A stretch of 64,000 nt of DNA, taken from contig NZ_MTIV01000022.1 of NCBI RefSeq assembly GCF_002019695.1, forward strand, positions 124,001 through 188,000, read 5' to 3'. The notes under the pieces were generated by a model. That model ran no database searches and was not told where the DNA came from. It saw nothing but the letters and a program-made list of their open reading frames with translations. The DNA comes from Evansella clarkii. GTDB taxonomy: Bacteria; Bacillota; Bacilli; Bacillales; Salisediminibacteriaceae. The position numbers and the translations under genes are program-made. Below are positions 25,571-33,365 of this stretch, piece after piece; the first letter of the stretch is position 1; the number at the start of each line of letters is the position of its first letter.

Positions 25571-25789
25571 AAATCACGAAAGGGGTCACGTCTATGATAA
25601 TGCTGATAAACCGTAGGTTCAATACACCCATTTGTCTGAAACTTTTATGCCAATGGCTCACCTTACGACAACATCAACTGCCATAGCACCACCCTTAAAG
25701 GTTTACTGATTTATCGTTTTGATAATTTATATCAAACTCATATTCTAATTCATGAATATAAACATTGAGTGACAGACGCTTAATGAAAA

Positions 25790-26380
25790 ATCCAACCCAC
25801 ACGTAGGTGTATATATCACACATAAGGTTTTGTATTTTGTGTGGGTTGGTGCAGGTATTCGACCCAGAGAGGCTGAGGGTCGGCGTGGCCAGCAGCGGCC
25901 GTCGGAGTCAACTCCAGATCAGCTGAGGGGAGAGCATCTCCAGATCTTCGCGGGAACGCCAGTTCCAGGATCTTGAAGGCGGTGGCCCTGATGGTAATAC
26001 CTCTATCACTTGCTCCGCAGCAGGAACTTGAGAGTGATCGCGTAGATGTTGACGAAGAGGTAATGGAGAATTCGTAATCAGCTGGTATCCAGGATTTCTA
26101 TCGGATGAGGAGCTCGATGAGAATGATCCAGATCCAGAGCAGGCAACTGCAGATGCCGATCGACATGATCTCCAGGGTCCTTCTGGAGTGCAGCAGGCGG
26201 TCGAAACCAAATCATGAGGTCCTTGAACTTGAGCACGGACTCAGAGGGCACTGAAAACGATAATTGATGTCAGAATTCGCTTTCGTAACGAAAAAAAAAG
26301 GGCTGAAAGACTAACGGGTTCGGTTTTGGGAGGCAATTTGTCCTTTCGCAAGGATAATAACAACCCAAATCCAACCCTCA
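25790..26380 (+). ncRNA. candidate large ornate structured RNA, about 590 nt
   Basis: Non-coding in all frames beyond short runs, more G+C-rich than its flanks, and made of consecutive stems. An 11-bp perfect stem CCAACCCACAC (25792-25802)/GTGTGGGTTGG (25839-25849). GGCC-AGCAGC-GGCC (25887-25900). GGAAC-GCCA-GTTCC (25953-25966). ATCACT...AGTGAT (26005-26038) with inner TGCT-CCGC-AGCA. ACGAA/TTCGT (26052-26075). TCTATCG/CGATGAGA (26097-26122). GGCA/TGCC (26142-26157). CTCCAG-GGTCCTT-CTGGAG (26170-26188). A final long arm GGGTT..TTTGGG (26316-26330) with CCCAAA..AACCC (26364-26377), capped by TCCTT-TCGC-AAGGA (26341-26354). Strand is assumed from the neighbours. The bases 25571-25789 show no gene. 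Confidence 0.6.
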
Positions 26381-26509
26381 TTGACAATGAAACCGCATAG
26401 CAAATAACAATAAAAATAACCCTACTTTTAACAATTGTTTTCGTTTGGTAGTAAAATTAAAATTATGAAAATAAGACCAAAATAAATGAAATATGGAAGG
26501 ATGACAAGA

Positions 26510-26731
26510 ATGGATAAATTAACATTTAACTCAGAAGATGTAGTATTAGTAAATCTAATTCGAGAAGGCAGTGATGCTTCGGCAGAAGTTTATGCAGTTC
26601 CAGTTGAATGGGCTGATAGCAATAATATTAAACAATATGATTGGGAAGATGCGACAAGTATCCCAAGTACAGTCTATGATGAATTATTAGATTTTCCTAA
26701 AATAAATATTACTAGAGTTTGGGATATTTAA
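26510..26731 (+). CDS. hypothetical acidic protein, 73 aa
   Basis: GGAAGGATG precedes the ATG. Soluble, AT-rich codons, no motif. Followed directly by a terminator, so an isolated unit between the structured RNA and the reverse transcriptase operon. Confidence 0.6.
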   Translation: MDKLTFNSEDVVLVNLIREGSDASAEVYAVPVEWADSNNIKQYDWEDATSIPSTVYDELLDFPKINITRVWDI

Positions 26732-26766
26732 TCTAGCTCACACTTCGAATCAACAGTATATTCAAA

Positions 26767-26792
26767 AGCTTGGGAAACCCAGGCTTTTTTTG
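26767..26792 (+). terminator. intrinsic terminator
   Basis: AGCTTGGG (26767-26774), AAA, CCCAGGCT (26778-26785), T7. One G-T pair in the stem. Confidence 0.85.
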
Positions 26793-26888
26793 TAATATTA
26801 ACACCAAATTATTGCCCGAAATAACACAATGAAATCGTTTTCAATATGGACGCACAAAGCGAGTAGCAAAAAAAAGAGGTGGCCTGGA

Positions 26889-27230
26889 ATGGAACAATTG
26901 CCCGCAATCAAAATTGGCGATTGGGTCGTCATCACAGAAGACGGTCTTTGGGCTATGAATAGCTATACATTTAAAACGAAAGCGCAAGCGATTGACGACG
27001 TATCCTGTGCCACACTGGATGTGAGGAAAACCCCTAAAGTGAAACGCCAATCAAAAGGGGATTATTTTTATTACCCGAAAGACGTGGATTATGGCACATT
27101 CGGTGACTCATACAATATTAAAAGAGTAACGAAAGAAAATATAAACGAAATCAAAGAAATGCTCGAAGAACAGTGGAAGGAAGATCCGCTAAGTAATTAC
27201 GATCAGGAAATGAGGGAGAGCGATGAATAA
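26889..27230 (+). CDS. hypothetical protein coupled to the reverse transcriptase, 113 aa
   Basis: GAGGTGG lies about 6-7 nt before ATG 26889. The last 8 nt overlap the reverse transcriptase start, so the two are translated together. Small strand-rich N-terminus (IKIGDWVVITEDGLW) and acidic C-terminus. I recognise no retron effector domain in it, but position makes it the best partner candidate. Confidence 0.65.
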   Translation: MEQLPAIKIGDWVVITEDGLWAMNSYTFKTKAQAIDDVSCATLDVRKTPKVKRQSKGDYFYYPKDVDYGTFGDSYNIKRVTKENINEIKEMLEEQWKEDPLSNYDQEMRESDE

Positions 27231-28212
27231 TAACAACCCGTACTCCCTCCCCTTACTTCAGGACGGTCGCCAGCTGTTACATCTGGCTGATGACCGTTTA
27301 ATTCGTCGATTCAAAATCAAAAACAAGGGGAAACTCCGGGACGTCAATGACCCGGTTCCTGAGCTGAAAACCATATTGAAAGCCTGGAACGGGCCGCTTA
27401 CCGATTACTACGTCCGACAGCTGCAGCTAAACGGCGTCAGCCACGTTGCTCATGCGTACCTGCCGAACCGGTCGATTCAAACGAACGCGCAGGCACATCT
27501 CTACTCCCCCATCATCCAGTTTGATTTCAAAGGATTTTATGACTCCTGTAAGTTCGACTATTTCAGGGAGTCTCTCCGTGACCTTGATCCGACGCTCGAC
27601 GATCAAAACGAATATGTGATTAAACGGCTCTTGATCGACCCGAACACGGGTGGTGTAACGCAAGGGCTGCCCGTCTCGGGAGCCCTTGCAGGACTCTCGC
27701 TCATTCCGTTTTGGGTAGAACTGGCGAAAAGTCTACCTGACAACATTCGTTTTACCCAGTACTCAGACGATTTGACGTTTAGTTATACGGGCCAGACACC
27801 ACCCGGGTTTACCGTGCCCGCATTGACGCAAAAGATTTACGAGGTGTTAAAGAAAACAGACCTCTCTTTTAAATTAAACGCCGATAAGACACGCACGCAG
27901 AAAGAGCAGTACCGGAAAGTAACTGGTATCCGAATTAACCATCATAACCAGACGACCCCGTCCCGGGACGATTACCGCTTTCTGCGCCATGCGCTGTATA
28001 TTCTTTCTAAATCCGATGATCTGGATAAAGAACTTGCCGAATGGGGATTCGCATCGAAATCCGCTTTCGTTGGTAAAGTCAGCTACATGCGCTCGATTGA
28101 TTCCACCGGGAAAATCGACCGACTAATAATGAAATACCGTACCGCCTGCCGGAAGCATGACATCTTTACAACGTGGATCGACCAGGCGTATAAACGAAGT
28201 GCTTTCGCGTAG
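27223..28212 (+). CDS. retron-type reverse transcriptase, 329 aa
   Basis: Motifs: RT region X NAQAH (residues 88-92; the NAxxH signature of retron enzymes), RT3/motif A FDFKGFYD (D101), RT4 QGLPVSG (147-153), RT5/motif C YSDD (180-183), RT7 VTG (233-235; retron VTG triplet). Both catalytic Asp of motif C are present. Length is normal for retron RTs (about 300-350). Retron RTs copy a structured RNA encoded just upstream into branched msDNA and often form anti-phage systems. Here the immediate upstream gene overlaps the RT, so the template RNA, if any, must lie further up (25.0-26.4 kb) or be absent. No maturase or endonuclease domain follows, arguing against a group II intron. Confidence 0.87.
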   Translation: MNNNNPYSLPLLQDGRQLLHLADDRLIRRFKIKNKGKLRDVNDPVPELKTILKAWNGPLTDYYVRQLQLNGVSHVAHAYLPNRSIQTNAQAHLYSPIIQFDFKGFYDSCKFDYFRESLRDLDPTLDDQNEYVIKRLLIDPNTGGVTQGLPVSGALAGLSLIPFWVELAKSLPDNIRFTQYSDDLTFSYTGQTPPGFTVPALTQKIYEVLKKTDLSFKLNADKTRTQKEQYRKVTGIRINHHNQTTPSRDDYRFLRHALYILSKSDDLDKELAEWGFASKSAFVGKVSYMRSIDSTGKIDRLIMKYRTACRKHDIFTTWIDQAYKRSAFA

Positions 28213-28227
28213 GAGAGGTGGGTCAAT

Positions 28228-28548
28228 ATGAGAGAATACAAGGAAGTCGGATTTAGACCGGCAGCCCTGGGCGGACTTGCCATTAGATTAAAGACCGAAA
28301 AAGGCTGGTTTTTCGTATTTGGCATCACGCCTGATTTATCTGAAATTCAATTCGATTATTCCAAAACTGAAACCTACGATGATTTCACCAAATCATATGA
28401 TGTGGACTTATCCTTTGGTGATGGTTTCTACGACGGTATGAAACCGCACCTTGTCAAAACGCTGAAAGAATTCAAGCTGGACAAACGCTCATTGTCATTG
28501 TTCGAAAAATGGTACCCTGGGTATCCAAAACAACGAGGATGGGTGTAG
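28228..28548 (+). CDS. hypothetical protein, 106 aa
   Basis: GGAGAGGTGGG precedes the ATG; 15 nt after the RT stop, so likely in its operon. Small alpha/beta protein (FRPAALGGLAIRLKTEKGWFFVFG). A possible RT-associated gene, no recognised activity. Confidence 0.6.
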   Translation: MREYKEVGFRPAALGGLAIRLKTEKGWFFVFGITPDLSEIQFDYSKTETYDDFTKSYDVDLSFGDGFYDGMKPHLVKTLKEFKLDKRSLSLFEKWYPGYPKQRGWV

Positions 28549-28589
28549 AATTTTGAAACTTGTACGAATTAAAAGGAGTGAAATACATC

Positions 28590-28919
28590 GTGGCAACAAA
28601 TATACAAAAAGCCGCTATCTCAAGCATGAATTACTTTTTCTTGCGGATCGTGGTGGGAAAAACAACCGAAGATATCATCGAGGAAGAAGTGGCCTTATTT
28701 ATCAATCACCTTGCCGGAGAGCACGGCACGCTCGATGAAGAATTGCTTAACGCCATCAAGAAAGAAATGATTGATGGGGAATATTTCAAAGGTGTACCTA
28801 TTGAAAAAGTCAAAAACATGATAGATGAAACAGTAAAACGACTTACAGGGAGTAAAATGTCTGCAGTAACCCGGTTTTACGTAAACCTTTTAATCGAAAA
28901 TCAGAGAATTGGTGCGTGA
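28590..28919 (+). CDS. hypothetical helical protein, 109 aa (paralog of 29228-29551)
   Basis: GTG start with AAAAGGAG about 12 nt upstream. Shares SSMN(Y/H).FL...GK, GEYFK(G/D)VP....V and LTG.K......YY/F with the 107-aa product at 29228. Function unknown; local duplication with two small elements between the copies. Confidence 0.65.
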   Translation: MATNIQKAAISSMNYFFLRIVVGKTTEDIIEEEVALFINHLAGEHGTLDEELLNAIKKEMIDGEYFKGVPIEKVKNMIDETVKRLTGSKMSAVTRFYVNLLIENQRIGA

Positions 28920-28924
28920 TTCTT

Positions 28925-29041
28925 ATGCCAACATACAAGCTGGAACGGAAAAATCCGAAAACGGGATTCCGTGAAACGATTGTTTACACCGGAAATCTAA
29001 CGAACAAACCGAGAGGTTGGAGAGTCATCAAAAGAATGTAA
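28925..29041 (+). CDS. tiny basic protein, 38 aa
   Basis: ATG five bases after the previous stop. Basic (MPTYKLERKNPKTGFRE). Weak ribosome site; coupled translation possible. Unknown. Confidence 0.45.
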   Translation: MPTYKLERKNPKTGFRETIVYTGNLTNKPRGWRVIKRM

Positions 29042-29069
29042 TTGATATATACAAACTAAGAGTAAAGAG

Positions 29070-29107
29070 GCGAATTCCTGAGAAACATCCAGGAGTTCGC
29101 TTTTTTT
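29070..29107 (+). terminator. intrinsic terminator
   Basis: GCGAATTCCTG (29070-29080) with CAGGAGTTCGC (29090-29100), then T7. Ends the reverse transcriptase transcript. Confidence 0.88.
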
Positions 29108-29227
29108 ATTTACTCTCAGGTCGCGACGCTGTCTATAGGAATAACCTTCTTTCCACCATCTTCTCCCCTACGGGACCCGTCGCCTATCAACTACAAGAAA
29201 TCCAAAACAGAAAGGAGTTCCAGACCC

Positions 29228-29551
29228 GTGAAGGATACACCCGCTATTCAGTCCGTTTCCAGCATGAATCATTTATTTTTAAAGACCGTCACAGGAAAAA
29301 TCAACTATGGTGCGGTCAATCATGAACTCATTCAGTACATCAAAATTATCGCCGAGCGTTATTACACCATCGACACCTATTCGCAAAAAGCAATCATCCG
29401 AGGAATAAAAAAGGGTGAGTATTTCAAAGACGTACCATCCGATCAAGTCGAGCAAACACTGAACGACGTGATTCAGAACCTCACTGGCGAAAAATACGAC
29501 GGTGTGGCTCACTACTACGCCTACTTGATAGAAACCGCTCACAGCAACTAA
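29228..29551 (+). CDS. hypothetical helical protein, 107 aa (paralog of 28590-28919)
   Basis: GTG start after AAAGGAG. Same pattern of conserved positions as the 109-aa protein upstream (VSSMNHLFLKTVTGKI, KGEYFKDVP, NLTGEKYDGVAHYY). Unknown function. Confidence 0.65.
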   Translation: MKDTPAIQSVSSMNHLFLKTVTGKINYGAVNHELIQYIKIIAERYYTIDTYSQKAIIRGIKKGEYFKDVPSDQVEQTLNDVIQNLTGEKYDGVAHYYAYLIETAHSN

Positions 29552-29577
29552 AAACGAAATAAAGGGGTGTGACCAGC

Positions 29578-29805
29578 ATGCTAAACCTCGAACATCCGAC
29601 TGTAGAAAGAATCAATCGTACCGGCTATCCTGGCGAAACCCAGCAAGAAAACGTCATCGCGATGTGCCCTTGCGGTGAATCATTAAAAGACGGAGATAAC
29701 GCCGTGGAATTCCAGGACCGCCTGTTCTGTGATGAAGAGTGCCTCACCGAAGCATTTTGTGATAATCCAGGCAGCTTCGGTATGGAGAAAACGAAAATTT
29801 CTTAG
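29578..29805 (+). CDS. zinc-ribbon-like protein, 75 aa
   Basis: CPCG (residues about 30-33) and FCDEEC (about 50-55) form a likely zinc site similar to small treble-clef/MYM-type proteins. AAAGGGGTG before the ATG. Confidence 0.6.
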   Translation: MLNLEHPTVERINRTGYPGETQQENVIAMCPCGESLKDGDNAVEFQDRLFCDEECLTEAFCDNPGSFGMEKTKIS

Positions 29806-29829
29806 TTCACGCATAAGGAGCCGACATGT

Positions 29830-30192
29830 ATGAGTAAAAACCCACTCGAATCCAAAATAGAAACCTATTTGAAAAAACAAATCAAAAACATCGGCGGATT
29901 GTGCTACAAGTTTAAAAGTACGATCAATGGCGTCCCCGATCAGCTCGTTATCTTTAATAAGACGATGCACCTTGTCGAAGTAAAACGGCCCGGTGAGGTC
30001 CCACGGGCAAACCAGGTGCTCATTCACAGCCAAATCAACAAGCAGGGTGTTCCTGTATACACCGTTGATACGGAAAACGCCGTGGATGCCTTTATTAAAG
30101 ATGTTTTAAAAGCAGAACCGAAAGAATCAGCAACATCCAATCAAAAATCAACAGTCATCCAGTCTAAAAACCTTTTTAAAGGTATGGAATAA
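29830..30192 (+). CDS. VRR-NUC domain nuclease, 120 aa
   Basis: Matches the stand-alone VRR-NUC (PD-(D/E)xK) pattern: E7 (ESKIETYLKK), GG..YKF, GVPDQLVI (the PD), VEVKRPGE (the ExK), then Q and GV.VY. Phage and plasmid copies of this size are common; related enzymes cut branched DNA (Holliday-junction or flap-like). The C-terminal 30 residues are an unstructured tail. AAGGAG before the ATG. It lies just upstream of the YhaM-like gene. Confidence 0.88.
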   Translation: MSKNPLESKIETYLKKQIKNIGGLCYKFKSTINGVPDQLVIFNKTMHLVEVKRPGEVPRANQVLIHSQINKQGVPVYTVDTENAVDAFIKDVLKAEPKESATSNQKSTVIQSKNLFKGME

Positions 30193-30226
30193 CGATGACC
30201 TGTTTAAAAAGGAGAGGTAACAAATC

Positions 30227-31171
30227 ATGGCACAAGGAATTACAAACTATAACGTTGGGGACACCTTTGAAGGGTTCCTGTTAATTAAAAACGCAACGAA
30301 AGGAACAACCAGCGGAGGTTCTCCCTTTTTAAACTTACAGCTCAGTGATGCTACTGGGAGTATCGACGCGAAATTCTGGAATGTCACAGATAACGATATC
30401 GCCAACTATACAAACGGAGCGGTTGTTGAACTCAAAGCTACGATTATTGACTTCCGGGGATCTCGCCAGCTGCAGCTCCAGCAAATTTTTATCAGTGACG
30501 CTGCAAAAGAAATGCCTGCTGGGGATTTCATGGAAAAAGCCCCTGTTAGTGAAGCAGAGCTTCGTGAAGAGATCGACCAAACCATTTTTCATATGAAAAA
30601 TGAAACGATCCGAAGCATCACCCGCTCTTTTGTTGAACGTTACAATCAAGAATTTTTTGTCTATCCGGCAGCTGCAACAATTCATCACGCATTTATCTCC
30701 GGGCTGGCCTACCACACCGTAACCATGCTCCGTATCGCAAAATCTCTGTCAGAGATTTACCCGGGCCTAAATAAAGACCTGCTGTACGCCGGTGTGATTT
30801 TGCACGACTGGGGAAAGATTCATGAATTTGTAAGTGAAACTGACACGACACGTTCCAGGGACGGGAATCTCCTTGGTCACATCCCTATCATGGCGGCGGA
30901 AATCAAGGAAGTAGCAAATAACCTGGGGATTGATAAGGACTGTGAAGAAGTCACTCTCCTGCAACACCTGGTACTTTCCCATCACGGAAAACCAGAATGG
31001 GGCAGCGCACGCACACCGCTCCTTCAAGAAGCGGAACTGCTGCACATGATCGACAATATCGACGCGAAAATGAATACTGTATCTAAAGCGCTGGAAAACA
31101 CCAAAGCTGGTGAATTTACCGAAAAAATGTTTTCCCTCAATAACCGTTCTTTTTATAAACCGCTGTGCTGA
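30227..31171 (+). CDS. yhaM: YhaM-like 3'-5' exoribonuclease, 314 aa
   Basis: N-terminal OB-fold (residues about 8-90: GDTFEGFLLIKNAT...GSIDAKFWNV) and an HD phosphohydrolase domain (HHAFISGLAYHT about 147-158, HDWGKIHE about 188-195, LSHHGKPEWGS, and a later DNID). Length and end (NRSFYKPL) match Bacillus YhaM, an Mn-dependent 3'-5' exonuclease acting on RNA and single-stranded DNA. AAAAGGAGAGG precedes the ATG. The stop lies inside the 24-bp operator that starts the next operon. Confidence 0.9.
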   Translation: MAQGITNYNVGDTFEGFLLIKNATKGTTSGGSPFLNLQLSDATGSIDAKFWNVTDNDIANYTNGAVVELKATIIDFRGSRQLQLQQIFISDAAKEMPAGDFMEKAPVSEAELREEIDQTIFHMKNETIRSITRSFVERYNQEFFVYPAAATIHHAFISGLAYHTVTMLRIAKSLSEIYPGLNKDLLYAGVILHDWGKIHEFVSETDTTRSRDGNLLGHIPIMAAEIKEVANNLGIDKDCEEVTLLQHLVLSHHGKPEWGSARTPLLQEAELLHMIDNIDAKMNTVSKALENTKAGEFTEKMFSLNNRSFYKPLC

Positions 31172-31191
31172 CAGCGGTTTTGTTGTATAAT
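31157..31191 (+). promoter_or_regulatory. operator copy 1 with promoter for the sigma/alpha-CTD operon
   Basis: Left half AAACCGCTGT, 4-bp centre, right half ACAGCGGTTT (31157-31180); TATAAT at 31186-31191, with CTGTGC inside the palindrome 17 bp before it as -35. The same geometry recurs at 37249. As RNA it is also a strong hairpin plus T-rich stretch and may terminate the YhaM transcript. Confidence 0.7.
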
Positions 31192-31243
31192 AAAATGGTA
31201 AAATATAGTAATTAAATAGATTTTTGGTAGGAGGACTAAATTC

Positions 31244-31915
31244 ATGACTGATAACACCTATCCGTTCAACCTGATCCGAGCGATATACGGAGATAAAGAA
31301 TCAGATACGACCCACACGGAAACGACCTATATTAAAGGATTATTCGAACAGATCGACAAGCTGAATGAAAAAGAACAGCGCGTCTTATCTTTGCGTTATA
31401 AAGAAGGCCTCACGTATAAAGAATGCGAAAAATATTTCGGTGTTTCCGCCCAGCGGATCACGCAAATCAAAAACCAGGCTTTACGGAAACTCCGCCACCG
31501 CACCCGCGCCAAGCACTACGAAACCGTAACGAAAGCCGAGCTGGACGCCGTCAAAAGAAAGCACCAGAAGGCGGAAAAGGAAAATGAAAAATTAAAAGAA
31601 GTGCTAGAAGCACTGGGTAGTTGTGACATCGACCCTCATGCCGTGATTTTACTGGCAAACATGGTTCGACCTGAGCACTTAGATAAACACGTCGGCGATT
31701 TGAACCTATCCACTCGCACTTACAACTGTCTGGCTCGCGCTGGTATTCTGACGATCGGTGACCTCATCCGTACACCGGAAGAACAACTGGTGCGTATGCG
31801 AAGCATCGGGGAAAAATCGTTGAAGGAAATAAAAAGTAAGATACGAGCCTACATCCTACTCCCTAATGAGGGTCAGGAGGAACGGGGGATGCCGCATGCA
31901 AGCGACGCTGTATGA
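31244..31915 (+). CDS. sigma region 4 - RNAP alpha-CTD fusion regulator, 223 aa
   Basis: Residues about 38-87 are a sigma-70 region 4 helix-turn-helix (LNEKEQRVLSLRYKEGL...VSAQRITQIKNQALRKLRH). Residues about 105-138 form a coiled coil. Residues about 150-205 match the RNA polymerase alpha C-terminal domain (LNLSTRTYNCLARAGI, IGDLI, MRSIGEKSLKEI). It lacks sigma region 2, so it is not a full sigma factor. It could bridge DNA (-35 or UP-element) and host polymerase to redirect transcription. It overlaps the SNF2 gene by 20 nt. Confidence 0.85.
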   Translation: MTDNTYPFNLIRAIYGDKESDTTHTETTYIKGLFEQIDKLNEKEQRVLSLRYKEGLTYKECEKYFGVSAQRITQIKNQALRKLRHRTRAKHYETVTKAELDAVKRKHQKAEKENEKLKEVLEALGSCDIDPHAVILLANMVRPEHLDKHVGDLNLSTRTYNCLARAGILTIGDLIRTPEEQLVRMRSIGEKSLKEIKSKIRAYILLPNEGQEERGMPHASDAV

Positions 31916-33296
31916 CTACCAGAGGTACTGTGCGGAATTTATAAAAAAAGTCCCCCGGTGTGGCTTATTTCTGGATGTAGGGCTTGGGAAAACGTTAATC
32001 ACCCTGACCGCTTTCGTGGAACTGGCCCAGCAAAACCGGCTTCAAGGGCATGTCCTGGTCATCGCACCGAAGCGAATTGCCATTAATACATGGCCCGATG
32101 AGATCACAAAATGGGATCATACAAAACACGGTCGATACACCCAGCTGTCCGGACTATCCAAGAAAAAACGAGATGAAGCACTGGATCGTGTGGCTACCGA
32201 CCCGCCGACAATCTATATTATCAACCGGGAACTCATCCCGAAACTGGTGAAACGCTTCCCCGGGGAGAGCTGGCCATTCTTAAACGTAGTGATTGATGAA
32301 GCGCAGAGTTTTAAAGGGTACAGCACAAACGGATTTAAAGCCTTGCAATCCATCGCGCCCTATACGATGCGCTGGATTGAATTGACAGGTACCCCGTCCC
32401 CTAATGGTCTTTTAGACATCTGGGCGCTGATTCACCTGCTTGACGGCGGTCAGCGGCTCGGCAGGAACATCACCGAATATCGTAACCGTCACTTTGTCCC
32501 AGGGAGACGAACACCAGAAGGGTATCCTTACGAGTGGTTGTTGATCGAGGGACATGACCGATTTATTCATCACGCCATTAAAGATGTGGCCATCAGCATG
32601 ATGAAAAAGGATTACCTAAACCTCCCTCCTGTTACACATAACGTCATCGAGCTGGAGATGACGAAACAGGAGCGGGAGATTTACAATCAGCTCAAGAAAG
32701 AAAAAGTCCTCCCTCTTATTGACGGAGGAGCGATTGAAGCGGCAAACGCCGCGGTGTTATCCGGAGCCTTATTGCAGCTTTCTAACGGCGCCATTTATGC
32801 TGATGAAGACCGAAAGCAAGTCATCGAGCTCCACGATCATAAATTAAAGGCGTTGGAGGAAATCGTAGAAGGTTCAAACGGACAGCCGATTCTTTGCTTC
32901 TATTGGTTCAAGCACGACGTCATCCGGTTGGAAAAGTATTTCCCTAACGCCGAGGTGTTCACCGGAGATCCCGAACAGCTAAAGCGCTGGAACAATAAAG
33001 AAATCCCGCTACTCTTCGCCCATCCGGCAAGCGCCGGTCACGGCTTGAATTTCCAGTACGGCGGTCACATCCTGGTGTTCTTTGTGGTACCCACCTCCCT
33101 TGAGCTTTATTTGCAGTCGATCGGACGGTTGGACCGTAACGGGCAAACGGAACCGGTGATTGTCCATTATCTGAAAATGCGCGGGACGGTGGAAGACCGG
33201 GTTATCAGTACGCTTTTAGATAAAAAAGTCGTCCAGCAGGAACTGATTGACGCTGTGAAAGCCGAAATTGGAACCATGCAAGGTGTAACAGCGTAA
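31896..33296 (+). CDS. SNF2-family DNA helicase/translocase, 466 aa
   Basis: Walker A GLGKT (residues 29-33), motif II DEAQ (D134), motif III TGTP, motif VI QSIGRLDRNGQ. Compact phage-type SNF2 (about 450-480 aa) without accessory domains. Such proteins translocate on double-stranded DNA; phage members act in replication, recombination or transcription control. ATG 31896 lies inside the preceding gene with AGGAGG and GGGGG upstream, so the fusion regulator and helicase are co-translated. A terminator follows. Confidence 0.88.
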   Translation: MQATLYDYQRYCAEFIKKVPRCGLFLDVGLGKTLITLTAFVELAQQNRLQGHVLVIAPKRIAINTWPDEITKWDHTKHGRYTQLSGLSKKKRDEALDRVATDPPTIYIINRELIPKLVKRFPGESWPFLNVVIDEAQSFKGYSTNGFKALQSIAPYTMRWIELTGTPSPNGLLDIWALIHLLDGGQRLGRNITEYRNRHFVPGRRTPEGYPYEWLLIEGHDRFIHHAIKDVAISMMKKDYLNLPPVTHNVIELEMTKQEREIYNQLKKEKVLPLIDGGAIEAANAAVLSGALLQLSNGAIYADEDRKQVIELHDHKLKALEEIVEGSNGQPILCFYWFKHDVIRLEKYFPNAEVFTGDPEQLKRWNNKEIPLLFAHPASAGHGLNFQYGGHILVFFVVPTSLELYLQSIGRLDRNGQTEPVIVHYLKMRGTVEDRVISTLLDKKVVQQELIDAVKAEIGTMQGVTA

Positions 33297-33310
33297 ACGC
33301 AAATCTTGAT

Positions 33311-33343
33311 GGAAGGGTGCTATGTGCACCCTTCCTATTTTTA
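33311..33343 (+). terminator. intrinsic terminator
   Basis: GGAAGGGTGC (33311-33320), TATGT, GCACCCTTCC (33326-33335), TATTTTTA. Perfect 10-bp stem. Confidence 0.88.
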
Positions 33344-33365
33344 TATCAGCAAGGAGGAATCCGTT

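Noticed and set aside
25853-25920. HDV-like ribozyme (GGGTCGGCGTGGCC resembles its start)
   Set aside because: No downstream strand complements the GGGTCGG P1 arm, so the nested double pseudoknot cannot form.
25908-26210. Open frames on both strands inside the hairpin-rich region, for example a 100-codon minus-strand frame
   Set aside because: No ribosome site, several frames are open at once for short distances, composition looks like the product of local inverted repeats, and the Ser-rich translation resembles no protein family I know.
27223-28212. Group II intron or diversity-generating retroelement
   Set aside because: No maturase or endonuclease domains, no intron domain V-like sequence seen downstream, and no template/variable repeat pair near the RT; the NAxxH and VTG motifs point to retron-type enzymes.
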